Under the pieces are notes generated by a model that was not told the DNA's origin, ran no database searches, and was given only the letters and a program-made list of their open reading frames with translations. This document shows positions 19,086 through 27,233 of a DNA stretch of 42,906 nucleotides, piece by piece. How positions within the stretch are numbered: the first letter of the stretch is position 1; the number at the start of each line of letters is the position of its first letter. The DNA is from Planctomycetota bacterium (lineage in GTDB: Bacteria; Planctomycetota; PLA2; JAEUHO01). Location: assembly GCA_030066775.1 (NCBI GenBank), contig JASJAY010000001.1, forward strand, positions 68,612 through 111,517, written 5' to 3'. The position numbers and the translations under genes are program-made.

Positions 19086-20561
19086 TCACTCGGCGTCGCC
19101 GTTGCCCTGGACGTCCACGCGGACGCGCTGCACGGTGCGCTCGTCCGCCTCCAGCACGGTCAGGCGGATGCCGGCCACGGAGACGCGATCGCCGACCTGC
19201 GGGACGCTTCCGAGCTCGTGGAACAGGAGCCCGCTCATGGTCTCGAAGTCGTCCTCGACGGGCAGCTCGATCGAGAGCGCGCGGTTGACGTCCTCGATGG
19301 GGGTGCGGCCCTCCACGTCGATGGTGCCCTTCGCGATGTCCTCGGCCGTCGAGAGGGGCGCCTCGTCCTCCTCCTCGTCGTCGTGCTCGTCCTGGATGTC
19401 GCCGACGATCTCCTCGAGCAGGTCCTCGATGGTGACCAGGCCCGTCGTGCCGTGGAACTCGTCGATCACGACGGCCATGTGGATCTTCTTGTCGCGCATG
19501 TCGGCCAGCAGCGCGCCCGCGGGCTTGTTCTCGGGCACGAAGAACGGGCTGTCGCGCATCACGTCGCGGACGAGAGACTGCTGGATGGCCGCCTCTTCGC
19601 CCTGGTGCAGGTGCTTGAGGACGTCGCGTGCGTAGATCACGCCGACGACGTCGTCGCGGTCCTTCACGTAGACCGGGATGCGGCTGAGGCCTTCCTCCAC
19701 GATCAGGTCGGCCGCCTCCACCAGCGGCGTGTCCGCGCGCAGCATGACCATGTCCGGGCGCGGGGTCATGACGTCCTTCACGGCGCGGGTCTCGAGCACG
19801 ATGATCGACTCGATCATCTCGGCCTCGGACTTGGACAGGCTGCCTTCGCGCTCGCCCTCCTCGATCGTCTCGAGCACCTCCTCGCGTGCGGAGGGCCCTG
19901 CGCTCTCGAGCCGCACGCGGAATGCGATTCGCGCGATCCACACCAGCGGGATGCGCAGCGGCGCGAGCGCGAAGCGGAACAGCTCGAGCGGGCCGAGCGC
20001 GGAAGCCACGAAGCGGTCCGGATCCTTGCCGATCAGCAGGCGCACGAGCGCATCGTTGAGCAGGAACGTGACGCCGAAGGTGATCAGCACCACGAGCAGC
20101 AGCGTGCCGACGGGGAACTCGGTCGTCCTGCCTTCCTGCATCGCGTTGCCGAGCAGCAGGTAGGCGATGCCCACGACGAGCAGGGCAGAGCCGAGAAAGC
20201 GCACCAGGCGCGCCGTGAGCACGTAGCTGCCCTCGCGGTCGAGCTGGTTCTGCACGCGGTCACGGATGCCGCGCGCCTCGGCCGCTTCCAGCGTGCCGGC
20301 GCGCGAGTGCACACCGAGCGCGGTCTGGCAGGCGGCGCCCAGCACGGCGAGGACCTCGGCGCAGACGAGATACAGCACGACGCCGGCGTCGCGTAGCAGA
20401 CTCGCCACGACGCCCACGCCCAGGACGCTCGAGACCACCAAGGGGAGCGCGAAGCCGAAGAGGGTCAACGACCGTGGTCGGGTAGGTCGACCTGGGGGGT
20501 TCCGATCAGGCAACGAACCTGGGCCTCGCGGGGCGCGTGACGACCGCGGGCCGGGCGTCAT
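19086..20561 (-). CDS. CNNM/CBS-domain membrane protein (CorC/HlyC family)
   Basis: About 491 residues: a CNNM-type membrane region with four hydrophobic segments (LFGFALPLVVSSVLGVGVVASLL, VVLYLVCAEVLAVLGAA, FLGSALLVVGIAYLLLG, TLLLVVLITFGVTFLLN), a linker ending MIESIIVLETRAVKDVMTPRPDMV, two CBS motifs (each DVM-P with RIPVY or HMAVVIDEFHGTTGLVTIEDLLEEIVGDI) and a C-terminal CorC/HlyC transporter-associated domain with an acidic run DEHDDEEEDEAP. Relatives take part in magnesium or cobalt homeostasis. The start is uncertain: GTG 20573, ATG 20561 (used here) and TTG 20468, which lies right before the first helix, are all possible and none has a strong ribosome-binding site. Confidence 0.88.
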   Translation of the reverse strand: MTPGPRSSRAPRGPGSLPDRNPPGRPTRPRSLTLFGFALPLVVSSVLGVGVVASLLRDAGVVLYLVCAEVLAVLGAACQTALGVHSRAGTLEAAEARGIRDRVQNQLDREGSYVLTARLVRFLGSALLVVGIAYLLLGNAMQEGRTTEFPVGTLLLVVLITFGVTFLLNDALVRLLIGKDPDRFVASALGPLELFRFALAPLRIPLVWIARIAFRVRLESAGPSAREEVLETIEEGEREGSLSKSEAEMIESIIVLETRAVKDVMTPRPDMVMLRADTPLVEAADLIVEEGLSRIPVYVKDRDDVVGVIYARDVLKHLHQGEEAAIQQSLVRDVMRDSPFFVPENKPAGALLADMRDKKIHMAVVIDEFHGTTGLVTIEDLLEEIVGDIQDEHDDEEEDEAPLSTAEDIAKGTIDVEGRTPIEDVNRALSIELPVEDDFETMSGLLFHELGSVPQVGDRVSVAGIRLTVLEADERTVQRVRVDVQGNGDAE

Positions 20562-20607
20562 CGACAACGCCACGATACGGCATCCCCCGACGTCGTCCGG
20601 GGGGAAT

Positions 20608-21234
20608 TCACCTCGCGCGGCCGCGCCCCCGGCCCCGGGCCCGGCGCGGCTGGATGCCCTGCTTCTCGAGCGCCTCGCGCAGCCGCGGCGCGAGCCCCCC
20701 GCCCGCGCCCGGCCCCATGGCCCCGCGCCGCTGCAGGTGGCAGACGGCCACGGCCAGGGCGTCGCTGGCGTCGAGCGGGCTGGGCGGCTCGGCGAGGGCC
20801 AGGATGCGTCGCACCGATGCCTGCACCTGTTCCTTGCGCGCCCGGCCGGCCCCGGTGACGGCCTTCTTCACGACGTTGTTGGCGTAGCTGGCGACGGTCA
20901 GGCCCGCATCGGCCAGCGCGACGGAGAGGGCCCCGCGCGCCTCGCCGATCGCCAGGGCGGCGCGGGCATCCCGGCCGTGGAACGCCTCCTCGATCGCCGC
21001 TTCGTCGGGGGCGTGGGTCTTGGTCAGCGTGCGCAGCTCGCGCGTCAGGGCGGCGAGGCGCTCGAGGACGGGCTTGCTCGTGTCGGCCCGCAGCACGCCG
21101 AAGGCCACGGCGCGGTAGCGGCTGCCCGTGGCTTCGACGACGGCCCAGCCCACCACGCGCGTGCCCGGGTCGATGCCCAGTACGCGCACGGACGTGGGCT
21201 CGGTCTTGCGCGGCTCGGGCGGCGGCATGGGCAT
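20608..21234 (-). CDS. ruvC: Crossover junction endodeoxyribonuclease RuvC
   Basis: Resolves Holliday junctions. The 208 residues contain the four acidic residues of the active site: D22 in VLGIDPGTRVVGW, E82 in AAIEEAFHGRDARAALAIGEARG, and D155 and D158 in DASDALAVAVCHL, plus YANNVVKKAVTGAGRARKEQV. The C-terminus adds about 40 residues rich in Gly and Arg (RRARGRGRGRAR), more than the E. coli protein has. The ATG at 21234 has GGGTGG upstream, preferred over a TTG one codon before or an ATG two codons later. ruvA and ruvB are absent here. It follows the ferredoxin gene by 9 bases. Confidence 0.95.
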   Translation of the reverse strand: MPMPPPEPRKTEPTSVRVLGIDPGTRVVGWAVVEATGSRYRAVAFGVLRADTSKPVLERLAALTRELRTLTKTHAPDEAAIEEAFHGRDARAALAIGEARGALSVALADAGLTVASYANNVVKKAVTGAGRARKEQVQASVRRILALAEPPSPLDASDALAVAVCHLQRRGAMGPGAGGGLAPRLREALEKQGIQPRRARGRGRGRAR

Positions 21235-21243
21235 CAAGCCACC

Positions 21244-21834
21244 CTACTCACGCGCGACGACGTCGAGCGCATGCGGGGGGCAGGCTTCGGCGCACAGCCC
21301 GCATCCCGTGCAGCCCGCTTCCAGCACGGTCGGCAGGCCGCCTTCGTCGCGGAGGGCGACGTCGGGGAAGGGGCAGCGCTCGAGGCAGATGTCGCACGGC
21401 TGGCCGTGCGTGCGCACGCATGCGGTCGCGTCGAGCACCGCGAGTCCGATGCGCACGTCGGCGGGCGGCGTCGGCATGAGCGCGCCGGTCGGACACGCGG
21501 GCATGCACAGCCCGCAGAGGTCGCACGCCGCCCGATCGGGCAGGAGATACGGGCGGCCGTCCCCGCCGCCGGGCTGTCCCGCGTCCAGCGACGGGATGAT
21601 CACGAAGCGCGGGCACGCGTCGACGCACATCCGGCAGCCGGGTGCGCACAGCGACAGGAAGCTCGGCTCGTCGCCGGACCCGGGGGGCCGCAGCGGCGCG
21701 GGCGGTGCGGGGGGCTCCGGCGGGGCCGGCGGCTCGAGCCCGGCGCGCCGCTCTTGATCGGCCCGCACCACGCCGCCGAGCACCGTGCGCCAGAAGCGCC
21801 GGCGGTCCATGCGCGGGCCCTGCTCGTCGCCCAT
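21244..21834 (-). CDS. NapG/MauM-like ferredoxin with four [4Fe-4S] sites
   Basis: A 196-residue iron-sulfur protein with sixteen cysteines in four groups: C63/67/70/74, C104/107/110/114, C139/147/150/154 and C175/178/181/185, each ending in CP or similar. Order and spacing, including VRIGLAVLDATACVRTHGQPCDICLERCP, resemble NapG/MauM ferredoxins. The N-terminus has a twin-arginine-like DRRRFWRTVLGG, but the hydrophobic stretch after it is short, so Tat export is doubtful. A Pro-rich linker (residues 34-52) follows. It starts 2 bases after ispD and is followed by ruvC. No nitrate reductase or methylamine genes are near, so its electron partner is unknown. Confidence 0.82.
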   Translation of the reverse strand: MGDEQGPRMDRRRFWRTVLGGVVRADQERRAGLEPPAPPEPPAPPAPLRPPGSGDEPSFLSLCAPGCRMCVDACPRFVIIPSLDAGQPGGGDGRPYLLPDRAACDLCGLCMPACPTGALMPTPPADVRIGLAVLDATACVRTHGQPCDICLERCPFPDVALRDEGGLPTVLEAGCTGCGLCAEACPPHALDVVARE

Positions 21835-21836
21835 GC

Positions 21837-22517
21837 TCAGTCCTCCCGCGCGAGGATGCGCCGGGCGAGGTCCAGGTCCATCGGCGTGGTGATCTTCAGG
21901 TTGGTCGGCAGGAAGGGGCACGCGACGACATCGACGCCGGCATGGCGCAGCACCGCGGCCTCGTCGGTGCCCTCGAACCCGTCGGCGACGGCGCGATCGA
22001 GCGCGGCGCGCAGCACCGGCGCCTGCGCCGCCTGCGGGGTCTGGGCAGCGAGCAGGCGGCTGCGGTCCTGGAGCCGCAGCAGGGGGCGCGTGCCGTCGGC
22101 GTTCGCGGCGCCCGCCTCGTGGATCGTGTCCGTGACCAACGCCGCCGCGATCGCCGCACCGTGGGTCCGCGCGGCTTCGAGCACCGTGCGGACGTCCGCT
22201 GCGCGAACGAGCGGGCGCGCGGCGTCGTGGACGAGGATCACCTCGGCCTCGTCGGGCAGGGCGCGAACGCCCGCGTGGACGCTGGCCTGACGCGTCTCGC
22301 CGCCCACGACGACCTGGGCGTCGCCGGCGAGATCGCGCACGCGCGCCAGGTCGGCGGCCCGCGCGGTGATGACCACGGCGAGCTCGGGAATCGCCTCGCG
22401 GAAGGTGTCGAGTGCGTGCCGCAGCACGGGCTTGCCGGCCAGGTCGAGGAGCACCTTCGACGCACTGCCCCCGAAGCGCTTCGAGGCCCCGGCCGCCGTG
22501 AGCACCAGTCCGTGCAT
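21837..22517 (-). CDS. ispD: 2-C-methyl-D-erythritol 4-phosphate cytidylyltransferase
   Basis: Third step of the MEP route to isoprenoids, forming CDP-methylerythritol. The 226 residues show the CTP-binding LTAAGASKRFGG with R14 and K21, VVVGGETRQASVHAGVRAL, VHDAARPLV, AALVTDTIHE, AQTPQA and EGTDEAAVL, then the ending LKITTPMDLDLARRIL, all typical. The ATG at 22517 fits the family start. It faces away from ispF over 56 bases and leads the minus-strand run into the ferredoxin and ruvC. Confidence 0.95.
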   Translation of the reverse strand: MHGLVLTAAGASKRFGGSASKVLLDLAGKPVLRHALDTFREAIPELAVVITARAADLARVRDLAGDAQVVVGGETRQASVHAGVRALPDEAEVILVHDAARPLVRAADVRTVLEAARTHGAAIAAALVTDTIHEAGAANADGTRPLLRLQDRSRLLAAQTPQAAQAPVLRAALDRAVADGFEGTDEAAVLRHAGVDVVACPFLPTNLKITTPMDLDLARRILARED

Positions 22518-22573
22518 GTACGGGATGGTATCGGTCTTGCGGCGTCGGGTCGCATGGGAGATACACTCCGCAC
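22518..22573. promoter_or_regulatory. ispD/ispF divergent promoter region
   Basis: Only 56 bases separate the two starts. On the plus strand TTGCGG (22537-22542) and GATACA (22560-22565) are 17 bases apart and could be a weak sigma-70-type promoter for ispF, though its transcript would have a very short leader before the GTG at 22574. The same ATACACT occurs upstream of the HEAT gene that starts at 42263. Confidence 0.3.
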
Positions 22574-23053
22574 GTGCGCGTCGGCATCGGCTACGACATC
22601 CACGAGTTCGACAGCGGGGGCGTCCTCGTGTTGGGCGGCGTGAAGATCCCGGGGGCCTGGGGGCTCCGCGGGCACTCGGACGCCGACGTGCTGCTCCACG
22701 CGGTGGCGGACGCCATGCTGGGCGCGGCGGGGCTCGGCGACCTCGGCGACCACTTCCCCGACACCGATCCGCAGTGGAAGGACGTGCCTTCGGCGGCGAT
22801 CGTCGCGGAGGTGCGCACGAAGGTCGAGGCGAAGGGGCTCGTGCCCGGCAACGTCGACGTGACCGTCGTCGCCGAGCGTCCGAAGCTGGGTCCGCATCGG
22901 CTCACGATCCGTGACCGGGTCGCGGCGCTGCTCGGGATCGAGGCCGCGTGCGTGAACGTGAAGGCGACGACCCACGAGGGCCTGGGCGCACTCGGCCGCG
23001 CCGAAGGCATCGCGGCCATGGCCGTCGTGCTGCTCACGGAGGCCGAGGCATGA
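22574..23053 (+). CDS. ispF: 2-C-methyl-D-erythritol 2,4-cyclodiphosphate synthase
   Basis: Fifth step of the MEP pathway. The 159-residue product has the metal ligands at the standard positions: D8 and H10 in GYDIHEF and H42 in GHSDADVLLHAVADAMLGA, followed by LGDLGDHFPDTDPQWK and the ending VNVKATTHEGLGALGRAEGIAAMAVVLL. Length equals that of the E. coli enzyme. The start is GTG at 22574. ispF is separate from ispD rather than fused, and is on the opposite strand. Its TGA lies inside the ATGA that starts the next lipoprotein gene. Confidence 0.97.
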   Translation: MRVGIGYDIHEFDSGGVLVLGGVKIPGAWGLRGHSDADVLLHAVADAMLGAAGLGDLGDHFPDTDPQWKDVPSAAIVAEVRTKVEAKGLVPGNVDVTVVAERPKLGPHRLTIRDRVAALLGIEAACVNVKATTHEGLGALGRAEGIAAMAVVLLTEAEA

Positions 23054-23574
23054 TGCGCGTGTGCCTGGCCCTGCTCGTCCTGGCCGCGCTCGGCGGGTGC
23101 AGCAACATCGACGAGGACGTGCGCGAGACCGCGGTCAACGTGCTCACGCTCCAGTCGGGCACGATCTCCGAGCTGAAGGACCTGCGCAACACGGGCCCCT
23201 TCACGACCTACGACCTGCCCCCGGACGAGCTGCTCTCCGTGGTCGAGGACGCGGCGCGCAAGGCGCGCGGCGAAGGCGATCACCCGGTGCGCGCGATCTT
23301 CGTGTCGGAACGCCGAGGCGAGGTGGTGGCGAAGGAGCGGGGCGCCGAGGATGCCGCCGACGACGGGTACGAGAAGCCGTTCCGCTCGGCCATGGTCGCC
23401 ACCGTGCACCCGATCCTCGGCGAGCCGACGAAGAGCCGGCTCGAGATCCACGCCATGCAGCGCGGGCCGTTCCACAAGGGGCGTGTCCAGTGGGAGCGCG
23501 ACATGCCGGGCTGGATCGACGCGGTGATCGCGGAGCGGGCGAACCCGCCGCCGCGGATCCGCCCGATCCGATAG
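23050..23574 (+). CDS. Small lipoprotein of unknown function
   Basis: 174 residues with a clear lipoprotein signal (LAALGGC, C17). The mature part is mixed alpha/beta with TFDL-like and VRAIFVSERRGEVVAKE sections and a positively charged proline-rich end (NPPPRIRPIR). No family recognised. It overlaps ispF by 4 bases (ATGA), starting at 23050 with two methionines in a row, so it is translated together with ispF. A pathway link is not implied by sequence. A perfect 8-bp stem follows its stop codon. Confidence 0.7.
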   Translation: MMRVCLALLVLAALGGCSNIDEDVRETAVNVLTLQSGTISELKDLRNTGPFTTYDLPPDELLSVVEDAARKARGEGDHPVRAIFVSERRGEVVAKERGAEDAADDGYEKPFRSAMVATVHPILGEPTKSRLEIHAMQRGPFHKGRVQWERDMPGWIDAVIAERANPPPRIRPIR

Positions 23575-23598
23575 GCCGGCCTGTCCCGAAAGGCCGGC
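23575..23598 (+). terminator. Strong hairpin after the lipoprotein gene
   Basis: GCCGGCCT (23575-23582), an 8-base loop and AGGCCGGC (23591-23598) form a perfect 8-bp stem just after the TAG at 23572-23574. No T-tract follows. A second perfect stem TGCCGG-GTTCGA-CCGGCA sits at 23609-23626, so the region before the next gene is highly structured. Confidence 0.5.
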
Positions 23599-23645
23599 GG
23601 TCCAACCGTGCCGGGTTCGACCGGCAAGTTCTCGAAGGCTCCGGC

Positions 23646-23684
23646 GTCTCCCTGGGCGAACCCTCCCCAAGCCCCCCCGGAGAC
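23646..23684 (+). promoter_or_regulatory. Possible stem hiding the ribosome-binding site of the 23690 gene
   Basis: GTCTCC (23646-23651) can pair with GGAGAC (23679-23684), the ribosome-binding site of the CARDB-like gene. CCGGCAAGTTC (23621-23631) a little upstream also occurs at 28408-28418 before another secreted-protein gene and may be a promoter element. Confidence 0.3.
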
Positions 23685-23689
23685 CTGTC

Positions 23690-24163
23690 ATGGTCCGCTT
23701 CGCCCTCCTGTCCAGCCTCGTCCTCGCCCTGCTCGCGGCGCCCGCGTTCGCCGCGCCCAAGGGCCAGCAGCCGCCCCCCAAGCAGCCGCTCATCTTCAAG
23801 CAGCTGTTCCAGCCCAACCTCGTGATCGAGGTTCTGGAGCTCACCGAGCAGCCGGGCGGCGTCATCCAGGGACGCTTCGACTTCCCCGAGCTGCGCATCC
23901 GCGTGCGCAACAAGGGCATCATGCCCGCCGCGCCGAGCCTGGTCGCCGCATGGGGGTACGTCGACGGCATCCAGACGCCGCTGGTTGCAACCCCGGTGCC
24001 CATGCTGATGGGCGGCGGCAGCTATGAAGTCACGGTGCCGCTCGGCGAGGTCGCGATCGACACGGAGCAGTCGTACGTCGGTGCGGCGTATGCCGACCTC
24101 CTCGACCACGTCGGGGAGTCGGACGAGAACGACAACTTCGCGATGGTGTCGGCAACGCTCTAG
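23690..24163 (+). CDS. Exported CARDB-like single-domain protein
   Basis: 157 residues with a signal peptide (hydrophobic 4-17, cleavage near A21 or A22). After a short Lys/Pro-rich linker comes one beta-sandwich-like domain: IEVLELTEQPGG, FPELRIRVRNKGIMPAAPSLVAAW, YEVTVPLGEVAI and the ending DHVGESDENDNFAMVSATL. The final 'V-E-DE-N' pattern and the 'IRVRNKG' strand are characteristic of CARDB/APHP adhesion-like domains of archaea and bacteria. Function is unknown; such domains mediate cell-surface contacts. The gene converges on the transporter at 24179. Confidence 0.72.
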   Translation: MVRFALLSSLVLALLAAPAFAAPKGQQPPPKQPLIFKQLFQPNLVIEVLELTEQPGGVIQGRFDFPELRIRVRNKGIMPAAPSLVAAWGYVDGIQTPLVATPVPMLMGGGSYEVTVPLGEVAIDTEQSYVGAAYADLLDHVGESDENDNFAMVSATL

Positions 24164-24181
24164 CGCGGCCGAAGCCCGCTA
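24161..24181. terminator. Bidirectional hairpin between CARDB-like gene and transporter
   Basis: TAGCG-C-GGC-CGAA-GCC-CGCTA folds into an 8-bp stem with a single bulged C and a four-base loop. The outer bases are the stop codons of both convergent genes (TAG on each strand). A good candidate for a shared terminator, without T-tracts. Confidence 0.5.
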
Positions 24182-25948
24182 CAGCGGCCAGAAGAACGCG
24201 AGCGCCGGCACGGCGATCGCCACGATCAGCGCCTCGAGCGCGAGGCCGATTCGCCAGTAATCGCCGAAGCGATACCCGCCCGGTCCCATGACGAGCAGGT
24301 TCGACTGATGGCCGACGGGCGTGAGGAACGCGCACGAGGCGCCGATCGCCACAGCGAGCAGGAATGGATCCGGATTCGCGTCGAGGCCCTGGGCCGCCGC
24401 CAGCGCGATCGGGCACATCATCACCGCGGCGGCCGCGTTGTTGATCAGGTCCGACAGGAACATCGAGGCGATCAGGATCACGCCCAGCACGACCCAGCCT
24501 GGAGCGACCTGGCCCAACGCAATGGTGGCCTCCGCGATCAGGCCGGCGAGGCCCGTCGTCTCGATTGCCATCCCGACGGGGATCAGCGCACCGAGCAGCA
24601 CGATCACCGGCCAGTCCACGGCGCTGTACGCGTCGCGCAACGGCAGCACGTTCAGCACGACCATGAGCGCGGCGGCGGCGACGAACGCGATCGGCGCCGG
24701 GACCAGACCGGCGGCGACCAGGCCGAGGCACGCGAGGAACACGCCGATGGCGGAGCGCTGCTTCTTGCGCTGGCCGAGCGTGAGCCGGCGCTCGGCGAGC
24801 GGCAGGCAGCCGAGCTCGTTCAGCTCGGCGAAGAGGCCCTCGCGCGCTCCCTGCAGGAGCAGCACATCGCCGGCCTTCAGCCGCGTGTGCGCGAGGCGGC
24901 CCTTCAGGCGCGCGCCCTCGCGCGCGATGCCGAGCAGGTTGATGCCGTGGCGGCGCCGCAGGTTCAGGCCGATTGCCGTCTGGCCCAGCATGCGCGCGCG
25001 GGGGCGCACGACTGCTTCCACGAGCACGGTGTCGTCGCCTTCGAGCAGCGCCGTGGCGGCCTGGTCGTCGTGGCCGAGCAGATCGAGCTGGCGCGACCCC
25101 ATGAGCTTCTCGATCGCTCTGCTCTCGCCCATGAGCACGAGCAGGTCGCCCGCGCGCAGCACGCGGCGCGCACCCGGGGCGGGGATGCGCGTCTTGTCGC
25201 GCACGATGGCGAGGACCTGCACGTCTTCCATGTGCAGGGCCGCCAGGGTCTTGCCGGCGGCGCTGCTGCCCTCGCCCACCCGCACCTCGGTCAGGTAGGG
25301 CCCGACCTTCATCAGCTCCGCGCTGCCGACGCGCGACTTGCGTTGCGGCACGAGGCGCCAGCCCCAGAGCACGAGGAACAGCACGCCGCCGATTGCGACG
25401 AGCCCGCCGACCGGGGCGAAGTCGAAGAGCCCGAACGCCTCGCCCAGCGCCTTCTCGCGAAACCCCGACACGATCAGGTTGGGGGGCGTTCCGATCAGCG
25501 TGGTCATGCCGCCGAGCAGCGACCCGAACGCGAGCGGCATCAGGAACAACGATGGCGAGCGCCCGCTCTCGTGCGCGAGGCGGATCGCCACCGGCATGAG
25601 CAGCGCCAGCGCGCCCACGTTGTTGATGAACGCGGAGAGCACCGTGACGGTGAGCGTGAGCCCCGCGAGCAAGGCAATGGGGCGATGCGTCAGGCGCTGG
25701 ACGGGGCGCGTGGCCAGCTCCACCACGCCGGACGCGGCGAGCGCGGCGCTCACCACGAGCACCGCAGCGACCGTCACCACGGCGGGATGGCCGAAGCCCT
25801 CGAACGCTCGGTCGGCAGGCACGAGGCCGGTCAACGCCGCCACGACGAGGGCCATCACGGCCACCAGGTCGTGGCGGTAGCGACCCCAGAGAAAGAACCC
25901 GAGCGTGGTGACCAGCAGTCCGGCGAGCAGCCAGCGTTCGGGTGTCAT
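24179..25948 (-). CDS. SLC13/ArsB-type permease with two RCK_C (TrkA-C) domains
   Basis: A 589-residue inner-membrane transporter: about five N-terminal helices including LSAFINNVGALALLMP and the GMTTLIGTPPNLIVSGF loop, a cytoplasmic middle (about residues 205-375) of two TrkA-C-like domains (VRVGEGSSAAGKTLAALHM..VLRAGDLLVLMG and VVRPRARMLGQTAIGLNLRRR..LKAGDVLLLQG), then about six more helices with the second signature SDLINNAAAAVMMCPIA and TPVGHQSNLLVMGPGGY. Relatives (SLC13, YfbS-like) carry dicarboxylate, sulfate or similar anions with sodium; the substrate cannot be told. RCK_C domains bind small ligands including, in some cases, cyclic di-AMP, and cdaA is 10 kb away. It follows cyclophilin by 24 bases. 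Confidence 0.9.
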   Translation of the reverse strand: MTPERWLLAGLLVTTLGFFLWGRYRHDLVAVMALVVAALTGLVPADRAFEGFGHPAVVTVAAVLVVSAALAASGVVELATRPVQRLTHRPIALLAGLTLTVTVLSAFINNVGALALLMPVAIRLAHESGRSPSLFLMPLAFGSLLGGMTTLIGTPPNLIVSGFREKALGEAFGLFDFAPVGGLVAIGGVLFLVLWGWRLVPQRKSRVGSAELMKVGPYLTEVRVGEGSSAAGKTLAALHMEDVQVLAIVRDKTRIPAPGARRVLRAGDLLVLMGESRAIEKLMGSRQLDLLGHDDQAATALLEGDDTVLVEAVVRPRARMLGQTAIGLNLRRRHGINLLGIAREGARLKGRLAHTRLKAGDVLLLQGAREGLFAELNELGCLPLAERRLTLGQRKKQRSAIGVFLACLGLVAAGLVPAPIAFVAAAALMVVLNVLPLRDAYSAVDWPVIVLLGALIPVGMAIETTGLAGLIAEATIALGQVAPGWVVLGVILIASMFLSDLINNAAAAVMMCPIALAAAQGLDANPDPFLLAVAIGASCAFLTPVGHQSNLLVMGPGGYRFGDYWRIGLALEALIVAIAVPALAFFWPL

Positions 25949-25972
25949 GCAGTCGCGTGGGCCGGTGACCGG

Positions 25973-26425
25973 CTACTCGGCGGCCGTCACCTTGGTCATC
26001 TCGTCGCCCTGCTGAATCGACGTGACCACGTCGAGACCGTCCGTCACGCGGCCGAAGACCGTGTGCACGCCGTCCAGGTGCGGCGTCTCGCGCAGCGTGA
26101 TGAAGAACTGGCTGCCGCCCGTGTTGGGGCCGGCGTGCGCCATGGAGAGCACGCCCGCGGCGTCATGCTTGTGCGGGTTGCCCGCGGTCTCGCACTTGAT
26201 CTTGTAGCCGGGGCCGCCGGTGCCGACGCGGTGCTCGGGGCCGGTCTTGCTGAAGGGGCAGCCGCCCTGGATCACGAAGTTCGGGACCACGCGGTGGAAC
26301 TTGATGCCGTCGTAGAAGCCGTCCTTGATCAGCTTCAGGAAGTTCTCGACGGTGCCGGGGGCCTCGTTGTCGTACAGCTCGACGGTGATGTCGCCCTTGG
26401 GCGTGGAGATCGTGGCGGTGGACAT
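25973..26425 (-). CDS. Cyclophilin-type peptidyl-prolyl isomerase
   Basis: 150 residues: the short bacterial cyclophilin without signal peptide, so cytoplasmic. Catalytic R45 is in the motif [13 protein letters not shown] (43-55); further [17 protein letters not shown] (94-110) and [12 protein letters not shown] (117-127) are present. The ATG at 26425 has GGAG 4 bases upstream and matches the family start ([13 protein letters not shown]). The frame runs on upstream but that part is not coding. It lies between a secretin-like exported protein gene and the permease, all on the minus strand. Similar to PpiB; no symbol given because several paralogue names are in use. Confidence 0.93.
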   Translation of the reverse strand: MSTATISTPKGDITVELYDNEAPGTVENFLKLIKDGFYDGIKFHRVVPNFVIQGGCPFSKTGPEHRVGTGGPGYKIKCETAGNPHKHDAAGVLSMAHAGPNTGGSQFFITLRETPHLDGVHTVFGRVTDGLDVVTSIQQGDEMTKVTAAE

Positions 26426-26481
26426 GGGGACTCCTTGGGTGGGGACCGCGAAGATCCCGACGGATGGGGGGCGCGCGAAGG

Positions 26482-27108
26482 TTATTCGGCAGTGAAGCGC
26501 GCGGTGATGAAGCAGTGGATCTCGGCGGTCTCGATCTCGCCGCCGCGACCCCGGATGTGCTCGCGGTGGACCAGGGCGAGCGTGCGGCCGTCCGCGATCG
26601 GCGGGTGCGTGCCCTTCCACGCGGTCTTGCCCGTGGGCACGGCGTCCTGGGTGGGGGCGTAGTGCAGCCAGTTGACGGCGATGCTGTACTCGAGGCCGGC
26701 GAGCGTCTTCAGTCGCGCGTCGACCCCCGTGCGCACACGATCGAAACGACGCGTCTCGCCCTGGATCGACTTGTGGTCGAAGCGCATCAGCGGCACTTCC
26801 GTCTGCGTGGTCAGCTCGGCCAGGGCACCCTGCGCACCCGAGGCGCGCTGGTCGAGCATGACGAACGCCTTCCCGCGCGCCTGGAGCGCCGCGAGGTGCT
26901 CCTTCCAGGATGTGGCCACGGTGCTCGCGCCGCCCTCCCAAGGGGCCGGCTCGAGGCCCTTCACGGCGTCCGACTGCACATGGACCACGCGGACGTCGTA
27001 GACCCAGAGGCCCGCGGAGGGCTTCTCGTCGGCCTGGGCCCCGGGCTGGGTGGGGGCCAGGAGCAGGAGGGCGGGGATCAGCAGCAAGAGGGGCAGGAAC
27101 GCGCGCAT
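26482..27108 (-). CDS. Short exported secretin-like protein (divergent)
   Basis: 208 residues with a signal peptide (hydrophobic 3-18, cleavage after A26). The mature chain follows the order of a secretin core: [41 protein letters not shown], where 'alqa.Gka.v....r....G..a.l' resembles the secretin 'prv...dnq.A.i.vG' strand, then [32 protein letters not shown] and a final [11 protein letters not shown]. The usual channel signature near the end of secretins (VPvLgdIP) is missing. Family membership is my inference from pattern. The ATG at 27108 has GGGAGG ahead. It is divergent from the HEAT/secretin-segment gene at 27234. Confidence 0.6.
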   Translation of the reverse strand: MRAFLPLLLLIPALLLLAPTQPGAQADEKPSAGLWVYDVRVVHVQSDAVKGLEPAPWEGGASTVATSWKEHLAALQARGKAFVMLDQRASGAQGALAELTTQTEVPLMRFDHKSIQGETRRFDRVRTGVDARLKTLAGLEYSIAVNWLHYAPTQDAVPTGKTAWKGTHPPIADGRTLALVHREHIRGRGGEIETAEIHCFITARFTAE

Positions 27109-27199
27109 GAAGGCCTCCCGGGCGGAATCGAGGCGAAGTGTAACCTTGGTCCCGAGTCGGCGTTTCCAGGGTGGGGCGGTCCTGCCGCCTCGGTCGATC

Positions 27200-27225
27200 C
27201 CCCGCATACGGCACCCCGCATACGG
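27200..27225 (+). repeat. Perfect 12-bp direct repeat in the leader of the HEAT/secretin-segment gene
   Basis: CCCCGCATACGG at 27200-27211 recurs at 27214-27225 after the two bases CA. The second copy runs into the ribosome-binding site CGGAGA of the gene starting at 27234. The same plan (C-tract box, CA, C-tract box, AGA) is at 28435-28459. Possible operator or translational control element. Confidence 0.55.
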
Positions 27226-27233
27226 AGAACACG

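Noticed and set aside
21244..21834. Calling the ferredoxin napG and linking it to nitrate reduction
   Set aside because: No other nap gene or molybdoenzyme is present in the window, and the signal peptide is weak, so only the family resemblance is reported.
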